NCBI RefSeq assembly: GCF_000018425.1 | Contig: NC_010424.1 | Span: 1-64,000 of the forward strand | Length of the DNA stretch: 64,000 nucleotides | DNA from: Candidatus Desulforudis audaxviator MP104C | GTDB taxonomy: Bacteria; Bacillota; Desulfotomaculia; Desulfotomaculales; Desulforudaceae | Direction of reading: 5' to 3' | Part shown: piece by piece, positions 57,426-64,000 of the stretch | How the letters are laid out: every line of letters begins with the position of its first letter | How positions within the stretch are numbered: position 1 is the stretch's first letter | Notes under the pieces: model-generated | What the model saw: the letters and a program-made list of their open reading frames with translations, nothing else | What the model was told of the DNA's origin: nothing | Databases searched by the model: none | Translations under genes and position numbers: made by a program

Positions 57426-58871
57426 GTGACCCATAAACTGAAAGTCAAGGTCTTATGCCAGGAAGAAACGGTGCAGCAGGTCATCGGTGAAAAGACCGTC
57501 CAGACGGTGGTGCGCGGCGTGGTCATCATCCCGCAGCCGAAACCGCCGGCCGAGCAGATCCTGGCGGTACGGGCCCAGGTTGAAGAACAGGAAATCGACG
57601 TTATTCCCGACAAGGTTATCGTACAGGGCAAGCTCGTCCTCAACATTACCTTCGTAGCCGATATCAAGACCCAGCCAGTGCACCACGTACGCGGCCAGCT
57701 CGAATTCGCGGAATCTCTCCACATTCCCGGCACCCGGCCGGGCATGGACGTAGTGAAGCAGATCACCATCGAGAAGGTTCGGGGCGAGGTTGATCCCCGT
57801 GATTCCCGCCGGATTGTCGTGACGATGATCCTGCGCATTTTTGTTAAAGTGGTCGAAGTCGAGCCGAAACAGCTGCTGATCGACCTGCTCGGCGCCGAAA
57901 ACCGATTCAAGACGGAACCGGTCAAACTGGATGTCGTCAAGGCGGTCGGGGCGAGGCAGGTGGTGATCAGCGATCAGTTTGACGTTTTGCGGCAGTTCGA
58001 GGGCAAGAAACCCTGCCCCGAGGAAGTGCTTGATGTCATCGCCGACGTTGTGGTCACCAGGAAAGAGGTTATCCTCGAAAAGGTGATCGTGGAGGGTGTC
58101 CTGATCGTCCAGGTCATCTACGTGGCCGACTGGCCCACGCAGCCGGTGCACCACGCCCACTTCGAGATTCCCTTCACGGCGTTTGTCGAGCTAACGGGCG
58201 CCCGCCCCGGGGATATGGTCAGTGTCCAGGTGCAGATCGAGGATGTCACCACCCGAGTCAAGAACGACTGTGAGATCATGATCGCCGCCGTCCTCAACGT
58301 TAAAGCCAGGATCGTTGAGCAGATCAAGAAGAAGCTGGTAGTGCAGATCGACAAGGATCTGCTTAAATGTCTCCTGTTCGAGGACGCAATTCGGCCGGTG
58401 ATCCTGTTCCTGGACCAGATCTTGAACGAGGAAGACATGGTTCAGGTCACCATCCGCGAGGTTGTAAACATTCCGCAGCAGAAGCCGGACGCCCAGAAGA
58501 TCCTGGAAGCTATGGTCACCAACATCGAAGTGACCGAAACTGACGTAATTCCCAACAAGGTGATCGTCCGAGGCGTTGTCACCGTCAAAGTGGTGTACGT
58601 GGCCGACCGGCCCGACCAGCCGGTCCACGCTTTCACGGTTGACATTCCGTTTACCACCTTTGTCGATGTACCCGGCGCCGTGCCCGGTGCGGCGGTGAAC
58701 GTGATGGTCGACGCCGAGTTCGTGCAGGCAGCCATCGAAGACGCCCGCCGCGTCGTGATCAAGCTGGTGCTCAGGGTTACCGTCCGGGTGACCGACATTG
58801 TCCAGAGACAGGTGTTTGAATGCCTGCGGCCCGGCGCCGTGATCGAGTGTCTGCTGCCGCCCAAACCCTAG
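57426..58871 (+). CDS. triple SPOCS (DUF3794) protein
   Basis: A 481-residue protein with three SPOCS/DUF3794 repeats, each about 130-150 residues. Marker phrases are VIPDKVIVQGKLVLNITFVA (repeat 1), EKVIVEGVLIVQVIYVADWPTQPVHHA (repeat 2) and VIPNKVIVRGVVTVKVVYVA (repeat 3). SPOCS domains occur in SipL and related spore morphogenesis proteins that contact SpoIVA at the forespore surface. No LysM is present, unlike the next gene. GTG 57426 is 8 bp from GGAGG. Confidence 0.9.
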   Translation: MTHKLKVKVLCQEETVQQVIGEKTVQTVVRGVVIIPQPKPPAEQILAVRAQVEEQEIDVIPDKVIVQGKLVLNITFVADIKTQPVHHVRGQLEFAESLHIPGTRPGMDVVKQITIEKVRGEVDPRDSRRIVVTMILRIFVKVVEVEPKQLLIDLLGAENRFKTEPVKLDVVKAVGARQVVISDQFDVLRQFEGKKPCPEEVLDVIADVVVTRKEVILEKVIVEGVLIVQVIYVADWPTQPVHHAHFEIPFTAFVELTGARPGDMVSVQVQIEDVTTRVKNDCEIMIAAVLNVKARIVEQIKKKLVVQIDKDLLKCLLFEDAIRPVILFLDQILNEEDMVQVTIREVVNIPQQKPDAQKILEAMVTNIEVTETDVIPNKVIVRGVVTVKVVYVADRPDQPVHAFTVDIPFTTFVDVPGAVPGAAVNVMVDAEFVQAAIEDARRVVIKLVLRVTVRVTDIVQRQVFECLRPGAVIECLLPPKP

Positions 58872-58896
58872 CATTGATATTCGGCATGGTTGTTTT

Positions 58897-58971
58897 CCGG
58901 TTGACTGACCGGCCGCTCACACTTCCTCCTGGGAGGCATATATTGATAACAAATATGCCGAAAGGAGGAAG
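58897..58971 (+). promoter_or_regulatory. leader with inverted repeat before SPOCS gene 2
   Basis: CCGGTTGACTGA (58897-58908), ACTTCCTCCT (58921-58930), inner GGCATA (58935-58940) and TATGCC (58954-58959), then AGGAGGAAGT (58963-58972). CATATATTG (58937-58945) lies inside, with AC 16 bp upstream. Compared with the gene 1 leader, the inner stem differs on both arms in a compensating way, which points to selection for pairing. Confidence 0.6.
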
Positions 58972-58976
58972 TTTTG

Positions 58977-60611
58977 TTGAGTCAACAAGAACTAAAGGTC
59001 CGGATCGTCTGCCAGGAAGAGACCGTACGGCAGGTCATTGGAGAACAGACGGTACAGACCGTGGTCCGCGGCAAGATCACCATTCCCAAGCAGAAGCCGA
59101 AGGCTGAACAAATTCTAGCCGTCCGGGCTCGGGTCGAGGAACAAGAGATGGAAATCATCCCTGACAAGGTCATCGTCCAGGGGAAGATTGTCTTCAACGT
59201 GACCTACGTCGCGGACTTTCCGACCCAGCCGGTGCACCACGTACGCGGCCAGCTCGAATTCGCAGAATCTCTCCATATTCCCGGCACCCGGCCGGGCATG
59301 GACGTGGTAAAGCAGATTACTATCGAGAAAGTCAAGGCCGAGGTGGATCCTAAGGATCCGCAGCAGATCATCGTCACCGTGATTCTCCGCATCTTCGTGA
59401 AAGTAACCGAGGCGGAACCGAAGCAGTTGCTGATCGATCTGCCCGGCGCCGAGCGGAAGTTCGTCCGCGATGAGGTGCGACTGGATATCGTCAAAGCCAT
59501 CGGGCGCAGACAGGTGGTGGTGAGCGACCAGGTCGACATCCAGCAACTGTTCCAGGGCAAGAAACCCTGCCCCAAAGAAGTAATCGACACCATTGCCGAC
59601 ATCACGATCACCAAGAAGGAAATCATTCAGGACAAGGTGATCGTGGAAGGCGTCCTGACCGCGCAGATCATCTACGTAGCCGATTGGCCCACCCAGCCGG
59701 TGCACCACGCCCACGTGGAGATCCCGTTCACTCAGTTTGTCGAAGTGCGCGGAGCCCGCCCCGGGGATATGGTAAACGTTCAGGTGCAGATCGAAGACGT
59801 CGGCGCCCGGGTCAAGCACGAGTGTGAGATTTCAATCACCGCGGTGCTGGCGCTGCAGGCGTTCGTAATGGAGCAGATCAGGAAACAGGTCGTGGTGCGC
59901 ATTGACGACGACCTGCTGGCGTGTCTCCTGGAAGCACAGGCCATCCGGCAGATCACCCTGTTCCTGGACCAGATTCTGAACGAGCAGGACCAGGTTCAGA
60001 TCACCCTACGCGAGATCGTCACTATTCCCCAGCCGAAGCCGGATGCCGAAAAGGTGCTGGAGGCCTTCGTGACCGACGTCACGGTGACCGAGACCGACGT
60101 CATCCCTAACAAGGTAATCGTCCGGGGCGTGGTGACCGTAAAAATCACCTACGTGCGGGATGCGCCGGACCAGCAGGTGCACGCCTTCCAGGCTGAGATC
60201 CCGTTCACCGCCTTCATCGAGGTGCCAGGGGCCCAACCCGGCGCGGCGGTAAATGTAATGGCCGAAGCCGAGTTCGTTTCGGTGGGTCTGGAGGATAAGC
60301 GCCGGATCGTGGTGAAGCTGGTGCTGAAGGTTACCGCGCGGGTGACCGATATCGTGCAGAAGAAGCTGTTTGAATGCCTGCGGCCCGGGGAAGAGATCGT
60401 TTGTCCTACTATACCCCCGGTCGAGCCCAAAGTGCCGGAGAAGAAACCCACACCTACTCCCACTCCCGGCAGGACCTACGTGATTCAGCCCAGAGACACC
60501 TTCTTCAAACTGGCCCAGCGTTTCGGCACGACGGTGCAGGCCATCCAGGCGGTGAACCCGGGAGTGGATCCGAACCGCCTGCAGATCGGTCAGGTCATCA
60601 ACCTGCCCTAG
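58977..60611 (+). CDS. sipL: SipL-like protein: three SPOCS domains and a C-terminal LysM
   Basis: A 544-residue paralog of the previous gene with three SPOCS domains, then a Pro/Thr linker (EKKPTPTPTPGRT) near residue 480 and one LysM (TYVIQPRDTFFKLAQRFGTT ... INLP) at the C terminus. SPOCS plus LysM is the layout of SipL, which binds SpoIVA and drives spore-coat assembly in clostridia. LysM could bind cortex or cell-wall sugar. TTG 58977 with 8-bp spacing matches the gene 1 layout; TTG 58974 is closer. The SipL call is from domain order. Confidence 0.82.
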   Translation: MSQQELKVRIVCQEETVRQVIGEQTVQTVVRGKITIPKQKPKAEQILAVRARVEEQEMEIIPDKVIVQGKIVFNVTYVADFPTQPVHHVRGQLEFAESLHIPGTRPGMDVVKQITIEKVKAEVDPKDPQQIIVTVILRIFVKVTEAEPKQLLIDLPGAERKFVRDEVRLDIVKAIGRRQVVVSDQVDIQQLFQGKKPCPKEVIDTIADITITKKEIIQDKVIVEGVLTAQIIYVADWPTQPVHHAHVEIPFTQFVEVRGARPGDMVNVQVQIEDVGARVKHECEISITAVLALQAFVMEQIRKQVVVRIDDDLLACLLEAQAIRQITLFLDQILNEQDQVQITLREIVTIPQPKPDAEKVLEAFVTDVTVTETDVIPNKVIVRGVVTVKITYVRDAPDQQVHAFQAEIPFTAFIEVPGAQPGAAVNVMAEAEFVSVGLEDKRRIVVKLVLKVTARVTDIVQKKLFECLRPGEEIVCPTIPPVEPKVPEKKPTPTPTPGRTYVIQPRDTFFKLAQRFGTTVQAIQAVNPGVDPNRLQIGQVINLP

Positions 60612-60622
60612 TGATGATATTG

Positions 60623-60653
60623 AAAAGCTGCTTTTCAAAAAGCAGCTTTTTTT
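60623..60653 (+). terminator. bidirectional terminator after SPOCS gene 2
   Basis: AAAAGCTGCTTTT and AAAAAGCAGCTTTT pair over the centre and are followed by seven T. It can also end the convergent gene. Confidence 0.85.
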
Positions 60654-60661
60654 ATGAACTT

Positions 60662-61207
60662 CTACCAGGCCCGATACCGTTTGCCCAGGTTCGGTACCGC
60701 CAACTGACCCTTCACAAACTTCTGCCACCGGGTCACGGCGATGAACACCCCGGTCTCCCGGCCTCCGGCGACTTCCGGGTACACTCCGGCGGTGGCCGCG
60801 ATCACGGTGCCGTTGACGGCCTGGGACAGCTTGAGGGTGAAACCCTCGCTGGTGAGATTGCACCCGAACAGGCTGATGGTGCAGTTCGGGGCGAACACGA
60901 TCCGTCCCTCCGCGACCGCTTTTTCCAGATCGGCGACGTAGGCCGCCTGGGGCGTGTCATTCGGACCGCGGGAATGGTAAAAGCCGGACATGTCGGTCAT
61001 GATCACGCCCCGAGGGTAGGAGTGGCTGAAAATCCGGACGTGGCGGATGGTCCGGTGGGTCCGGGTGAAGGCGGCGAAGATCTCCAACAACTCTTTCCCG
61101 TTGTGGGGTTTGACCACCACGGTCCGGGTCATTCGGGCCCGGTGGTCGAAAGCCGGTTCGTCACCGTACCCCTGGGCGGAAACCGCCAGGTCGACAAAAG
61201 AAGCCAT
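60662..61207 (-). CDS. possible caspase-fold (DUF4347-like) protein
   Basis: A 181-residue protein. HVRIFSHSYPRGVIMTDMSG near residue 67 resembles the His block, and CTISLFGCNLTSEGFTLKLSQ near residue 118 the Cys block, of DUF4347/clan CD-like domains, which read SHG then GCN. A strand-helix pattern lies between. No signal peptide is seen and no partner domain. ATG 61207 follows GGAGGCGATAGAA. Protease activity is an inference from two motifs. The gene downstream of SipL suggests a spore or envelope context. Confidence 0.6.
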   Translation of the reverse strand: MASFVDLAVSAQGYGDEPAFDHRARMTRTVVVKPHNGKELLEIFAAFTRTHRTIRHVRIFSHSYPRGVIMTDMSGFYHSRGPNDTPQAAYVADLEKAVAEGRIVFAPNCTISLFGCNLTSEGFTLKLSQAVNGTVIAATAGVYPEVAGGRETGVFIAVTRWQKFVKGQLAVPNLGKRYRAW

Positions 61208-61260
61208 TTCTATCGCCTCCTTATGCCCGTTGAGTGAAAGGGAGACCCAACAGGGGTTCA

Positions 61261-61575
61261 TCACAGTCTGACGTCCAGCAACCGGAGCACGTTCTGGATC
61301 CGGTTGCACACACTGACCCGGTTTGAGCCCGCGAACAGCAGTCCTAGGGTCCGGTTTTTTTCATTGAGGACCAGGGAGCCGCTGTCCCCGGGCTTGCTCA
61401 TCACCGTAGTTAGAAACTGGTCCTCGAACAAGGCCGAACGGTCGCCGGAAAGCCGCACCATCACGGTGGCGTTTACATATTCGACCTGGCCTTCAGACAA
61501 TGTGCCTATTGCCAGGGTATGTGCGGGGGGTGCCGGTGGTGAATCCCTTCGGTATATCAAGGTCGTGAAGGGCAA
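61261..61575 (-). pseudogene. C-terminal fragment of a trypsin-like protease
   Basis: A 104-residue frame. VMSKPGDSGSLVLNEKNRT contains the GDSGS serine motif of trypsin-fold proteases, and the last residues fit the end of that fold. The His and Asp parts that should precede it are missing; upstream DNA codes for a transporter on the other strand. TTG 61575 is not a convincing start. It is probably the remnant of a gene cut by rearrangement, though a small functional domain cannot be excluded. Confidence 0.55.
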
Positions 61576-61601
61576 ACAATAGGCGCTGGGGGGCGTTGCC
61601 T

Positions 61602-62048
61602 TTGCATTTCAAGCTTGTGCCCATGATTATCGCCGCTACGGCCGGGGTGACCATGGCTTTCCAGGGCGCCATCAACGCGGCACTCGGGAAAATCGTGGGC
61701 CTGTTGGAAGCAACGTTTATCGTCCACCTGGTGGGTCTGGTCTTTGTGAGTGTATTGTTGTTTGTGCTTCAGTTGGGAGGTGGATCACTGCTCAAGGCCG
61801 GGAATGTGCCCTGGTATTTGTACCTGGGGGGCTTACTGGGCGTGGCCATCATCTACGCGGTCGCCCGAAGCATTCCCGAAGTCGGGGTGGCCCCGGCGAC
61901 CACCGCCATCATCGTCGGTCAGATCCTGACCGCGGCCGCGATCGACCACACGGGGCTCTTTGGTCTGAAGCAGCTTTCTTTCACCTGGTACCGCTCTATC
62001 GGGGTTTTCCTGCTGGCGGGGGGGGCCTTTCTGCTGTTAAAAGAGTAA
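61602..62048 (+). CDS. DMT-superfamily membrane protein (DUF606/YdcZ type)
   Basis: A 148-residue protein with about five membrane segments (MIIAATAGVTMAFQGAINAAL; FIVHLVGLVFVSVLLFVLQL; YLYLGGLLGVAIIYAVARSI; TTAIIVGQILTAAAI; IGVFLLAGGAFLLL). Small single-domain DMT proteins of this type are probable exporters that may form dimers; the substrate is unknown. TTG 61602 has better spacing to the G run than TTG 61596. Its end overlaps the convergent ZIP gene. Confidence 0.88.
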   Translation: MHFKLVPMIIAATAGVTMAFQGAINAALGKIVGLLEATFIVHLVGLVFVSVLLFVLQLGGGSLLKAGNVPWYLYLGGLLGVAIIYAVARSIPEVGVAPATTAIIVGQILTAAAIDHTGLFGLKQLSFTWYRSIGVFLLAGGAFLLLKE

Positions 62049-62744
62049 TCCGGCGCACCAGACCAGCGCGGCACCGCTGGCCGTTCCGGTGAGGGCCGGT
62101 TTCCAATCCAGGGAGAAGGCGCGGGGTGTGAGCTCGAACAGCGAAATGTAAAGCATGGCGCCGGCGGCCGAGGCCGACAGGAGACCCAGGGCAAGAGCGC
62201 TGACCTGGACCAGCCCGAACCCGATCAGGGTGCCCAGGGGTGTGACCAGGCTCAAGGCGGTGACCGCCAGGATGATGAATCGCGGGGAGGCTCCTGCGGC
62301 CCGTAAGGGGACAGCGGTGGCCATCCCCTCCGGAATGTTGTGGAGGCCGATGGCCAGGGCCAAAAAGAGGCCGAGGTTGGTGGCGCCGGTAAAACCGGCG
62401 GAAAGGGCCATTCCCTCGGGCAGGTCGTGCAACCCAATGCCCAGGCCGACCAGCAAGCCCGTCTTGAAAAACCCGGACCGTGACGGGCCGACCACGGCGG
62501 CCAGCGTGTTATCCAACAGCGCGAGCACCAGGATCCCGAACAAAACGCCCAGGAACACGGTTTCCGACCGGCCGAATTTCAGGGCGGCGGGTATCAGGTC
62601 CAATACCGTTACTCCCACCATAATTCCGGCGGCCAGACCCAGCACCGCGGCCAGAGTGGGACGGCGCGGCTCACCCAGGGTCAGGACCAGGAGAGCACCC
62701 AGCAGAGTGCAAGCCCCCGCCAGAGCACTTATCCAATAGGCCAT
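62037..62744 (-). CDS. ZIP-family metal transporter
   Basis: A 235-residue membrane protein with about eight helices. The ZIP signature is GIGLHDLPEGMALSAGF near residue 98 and AIGLHNIPEGMATAVPLRAAG near residue 132; the His and Glu of HDLPEG and HNIPEG bind the metal. It should import zinc, iron or manganese. ATG 62744 follows GGGGGCT; TTG 62750 is an alternative. The last 12 bp overlap the DMT gene tail to tail. Confidence 0.9.
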   Translation of the reverse strand: MAYWISALAGACTLLGALLVLTLGEPRRPTLAAVLGLAAGIMVGVTVLDLIPAALKFGRSETVFLGVLFGILVLALLDNTLAAVVGPSRSGFFKTGLLVGLGIGLHDLPEGMALSAGFTGATNLGLFLALAIGLHNIPEGMATAVPLRAAGASPRFIILAVTALSLVTPLGTLIGFGLVQVSALALGLLSASAAGAMLYISLFELTPRAFSLDWKPALTGTASGAALVWCAGLLF

Positions 62745-62862
62745 AGACAAAGCCCCCGATTCCTTTTGAAATACCTACGGGCGAGCAGGAATATTTATGC
62801 GGGCCGTACAATTCATTAGTCAAGCCGCAGGGCGTTTAAGGCTTCAATGGGGGGACTATCCG

Positions 62863-63717
62863 ATGCGTCTCTCGGCCTATGCCAAGATTAACCTGGTACT
62901 GGCCGTGGGCGGCCTTCGTCCCGACGGCTACCACGAAGTGGAGACCGTCCTGCAGCAACTGGAACTGCATGACCGGCTGGAGTTGCGGCAAGCCGAGCAA
63001 TTTACCCTGTACACCGACAGCGCGGAGGTGCCTCATGGCCCCGGGAACCTGGTCTGGGAGGCGGCCGCGCTGTTGCGGGAACGTTTCCGTTGTCCGTTCG
63101 GGGCCGACATCCGGTTGTACAAGTCCATCCCGGTGGCCGCCGGTCTGGGCGGCGGTTCAGCGGATGCCGCCGCCACCCTCGTGGGATTGAACGAACTCTG
63201 GAACCTGAATCTGGATCTTGAGACGTTACTCGGCCTCGCGGCCGAACTCGGTTCCGATGTGCCGTTTTTTCTGGTTGGGCCGACCGCCCTGGCCCGGGGG
63301 CGGGGGGAGATTCTTGCCCCTCTGCCGCCGGCCCCGGAGATGGGGGTGGTGCTGGTCACGCCGGCTTTCGGTGTACGGGCGGCGGAAGCCTACGCTCACT
63401 TTGACCGCCTTCCCGGCGGCGCACCCCCGGATCTGACTCCGGTACTCCGGGCTCTGGCCGAAAAAGACCGGTACGCTGTGGCCCAGGGGCTGTTCAATGG
63501 ATTGGAGGCGGCCGTCTTCGACCTATACCCTGAAGTCCGCGCGTTGAAAAAAGAGCTCGGCAAAGAAGAGGGGGTGCTGGGGGCGTTGGTGTCCGGCAGC
63601 GGCCCGACGGTGTTCGGACTGACCGCGGACGTGGAGCAGGCGGAGGTTGTGGCCGCCAGGCTTCGCTCCCGGGGACTTCCGGCACGGGCGACAAAAACGC
63701 GCGGGCCCTCGAGTTGA
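62863..63717 (+). CDS. ispE: 4-diphosphocytidyl-2-C-methyl-D-erythritol kinase
   Basis: IspE phosphorylates CDP-methylerythritol in the MEP isoprenoid pathway. It is a GHMP kinase of 284 residues. SAYAKINLVLAVGGLRPDGYHEVETV is at the N terminus, the ATP loop PVAAGLGGGSADAAATL near residue 92, GSDVPFFLVGPTALARGRGE near 130 and GALVSGSGPTVFGL near 243. ATG 62863 follows GGGGGGA. IspE next to a GntR-type regulator in this spot is common in spore-formers. Confidence 0.95.
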   Translation: MRLSAYAKINLVLAVGGLRPDGYHEVETVLQQLELHDRLELRQAEQFTLYTDSAEVPHGPGNLVWEAAALLRERFRCPFGADIRLYKSIPVAAGLGGGSADAAATLVGLNELWNLNLDLETLLGLAAELGSDVPFFLVGPTALARGRGEILAPLPPAPEMGVVLVTPAFGVRAAEAYAHFDRLPGGAPPDLTPVLRALAEKDRYAVAQGLFNGLEAAVFDLYPEVRALKKELGKEEGVLGALVSGSGPTVFGLTADVEQAEVVAARLRSRGLPARATKTRGPSS

Positions 63718-63773
63718 GCGGCCATACAATTTGACGTTGCCGGTATCACGGCAGGATCGTTACGAGAGAGAAG

Positions 63774-63790
63774 GCGCCGATAGTCGGCGC
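63774..63790 (+). promoter_or_regulatory. inverted repeat before the GntR gene
   Basis: GCGCCGA (63774-63780), TAG, TCGGCGC (63784-63790) is a perfect 7-bp palindrome 58 bp before the regulator start. It may be an operator for autoregulation or a small hairpin. Confidence 0.4.
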
Positions 63791-63848
63791 TGGGCGGCCC
63801 GGTGTCTTCGGGGTCACGGAGGCGCATATTCTGTATGGGGGTTATAAG

Positions 63849-64000
63849 ATGGAGGAGCAAAGACGCTTGCTTCCGGTGAAGCTCGACTCTTACAAGCCGC
63901 TTAGGGAGATGGTTTTTGAGTCGCTGCGGGAAGCCATCATTCAGGGGCTCTTGAGACCAGGCGAACGGTTGATGGAGCTGCAGTTGGCCGACGAACTGGG
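63849..64000 (+). CDS. GntR-family regulator, N-terminal part only
   Basis: The window ends after 50 codons. YKPLREMVFESLREAIIQGLLRPGERLMELQLADELG is the winged-helix start of a GntR (FadR-type) regulator. ATG 63849 lies 10 bp after a G run. The ligand domain lies outside the window, so the subfamily and signal cannot be told. Confidence 0.85.
   Translation, partial: MEEQRRLLPVKLDSYKPLREMVFESLREAIIQGLLRPGERLMELQLADEL

Overview
The window starts at the replication origin of a high-GC (about 60 %, by eye) endospore-forming Gram-positive bacterium. Gene order dnaA-dnaN-recF-remB-gyrB, the serine T-box, the long Gram-positive SRP RNA, bofA, ricT, abrB, yabG and SipL-type SPOCS proteins all indicate a spore-forming Clostridia relative, most like the Desulforudis/Pelotomaculum/Desulfotomaculum group. 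The species cannot be proved from this text alone.

Layout. 1-9.9 kb: origin and replication genes (dnaA, dnaN, recF, remB, gyrB, gyrA), with pyrE and a small membrane protein. 10-11.5 kb: pdxS-pdxT for pyridoxal phosphate. 11.5-17.6 kb: a serine module (T-box, class V aminotransferase, serA, serS, three tRNA-Ser), two tRNA-Arg and tadA. 17.6-20.1 kb: a lone GH31 alpha-glucosidase. 20.1-35 kb: an accessory island. It opens with two paralogous Cys-rich proteins behind sigma-K-like promoters. It continues with genes that together can make a CMP-activated nonulosonic acid of the legionaminic type, three tandem GT-B-like paralogs and two Gfo/Idh/MocA oxidoreductases. The 3' end of a Cys-rich gene recurs at the far edge of this island as a direct repeat of about 130 bp. 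35-38.4 kb: a sialidase-like propeller/coiled-coil protein and an intact ISLre2-type insertion sequence with a target-site duplication. 38.5-46.8 kb: tRNA-Ser(GGA), SRP RNA, dnaX, ybaB, recR, bofA, a PLP decarboxylase, tmk, holB, ricT, rsmI. 46.8-54.7 kb: abrB, metG, tatD, cobO, a YabE-like 3D protein, ksgA, a YkuK-like protein, a GT2 protein and yabG. 54.8-60.6 kb: a spore-envelope neighbourhood with several short proteins behind sigma-K-like promoters, a CAP-domain protein and two tandem triple-SPOCS proteins, the second ending in LysM. 60.6-64 kb: a possible caspase-like protein, a protease fragment, two transporters, ispE and the start of a GntR regulator.

How the parts fit. The most interesting theme is late sporulation. 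The spacing AC-N17-CATANNNTA recurs before four unrelated short or Cys-rich genes, and looser versions precede the sugar operon and the SPOCS genes. I infer that the 20-37 kb island and the 54-61 kb block supply proteins and a nonulosonic-acid glycan for the spore surface. A second theme is small repeats inside genes: palindromes in dnaN and tmk, and a GTCGGAGGCCGGA-type repeat in the PLP decarboxylase and beside the tRNA-Arg genes. All functions are read from sequence motifs; no search was run.
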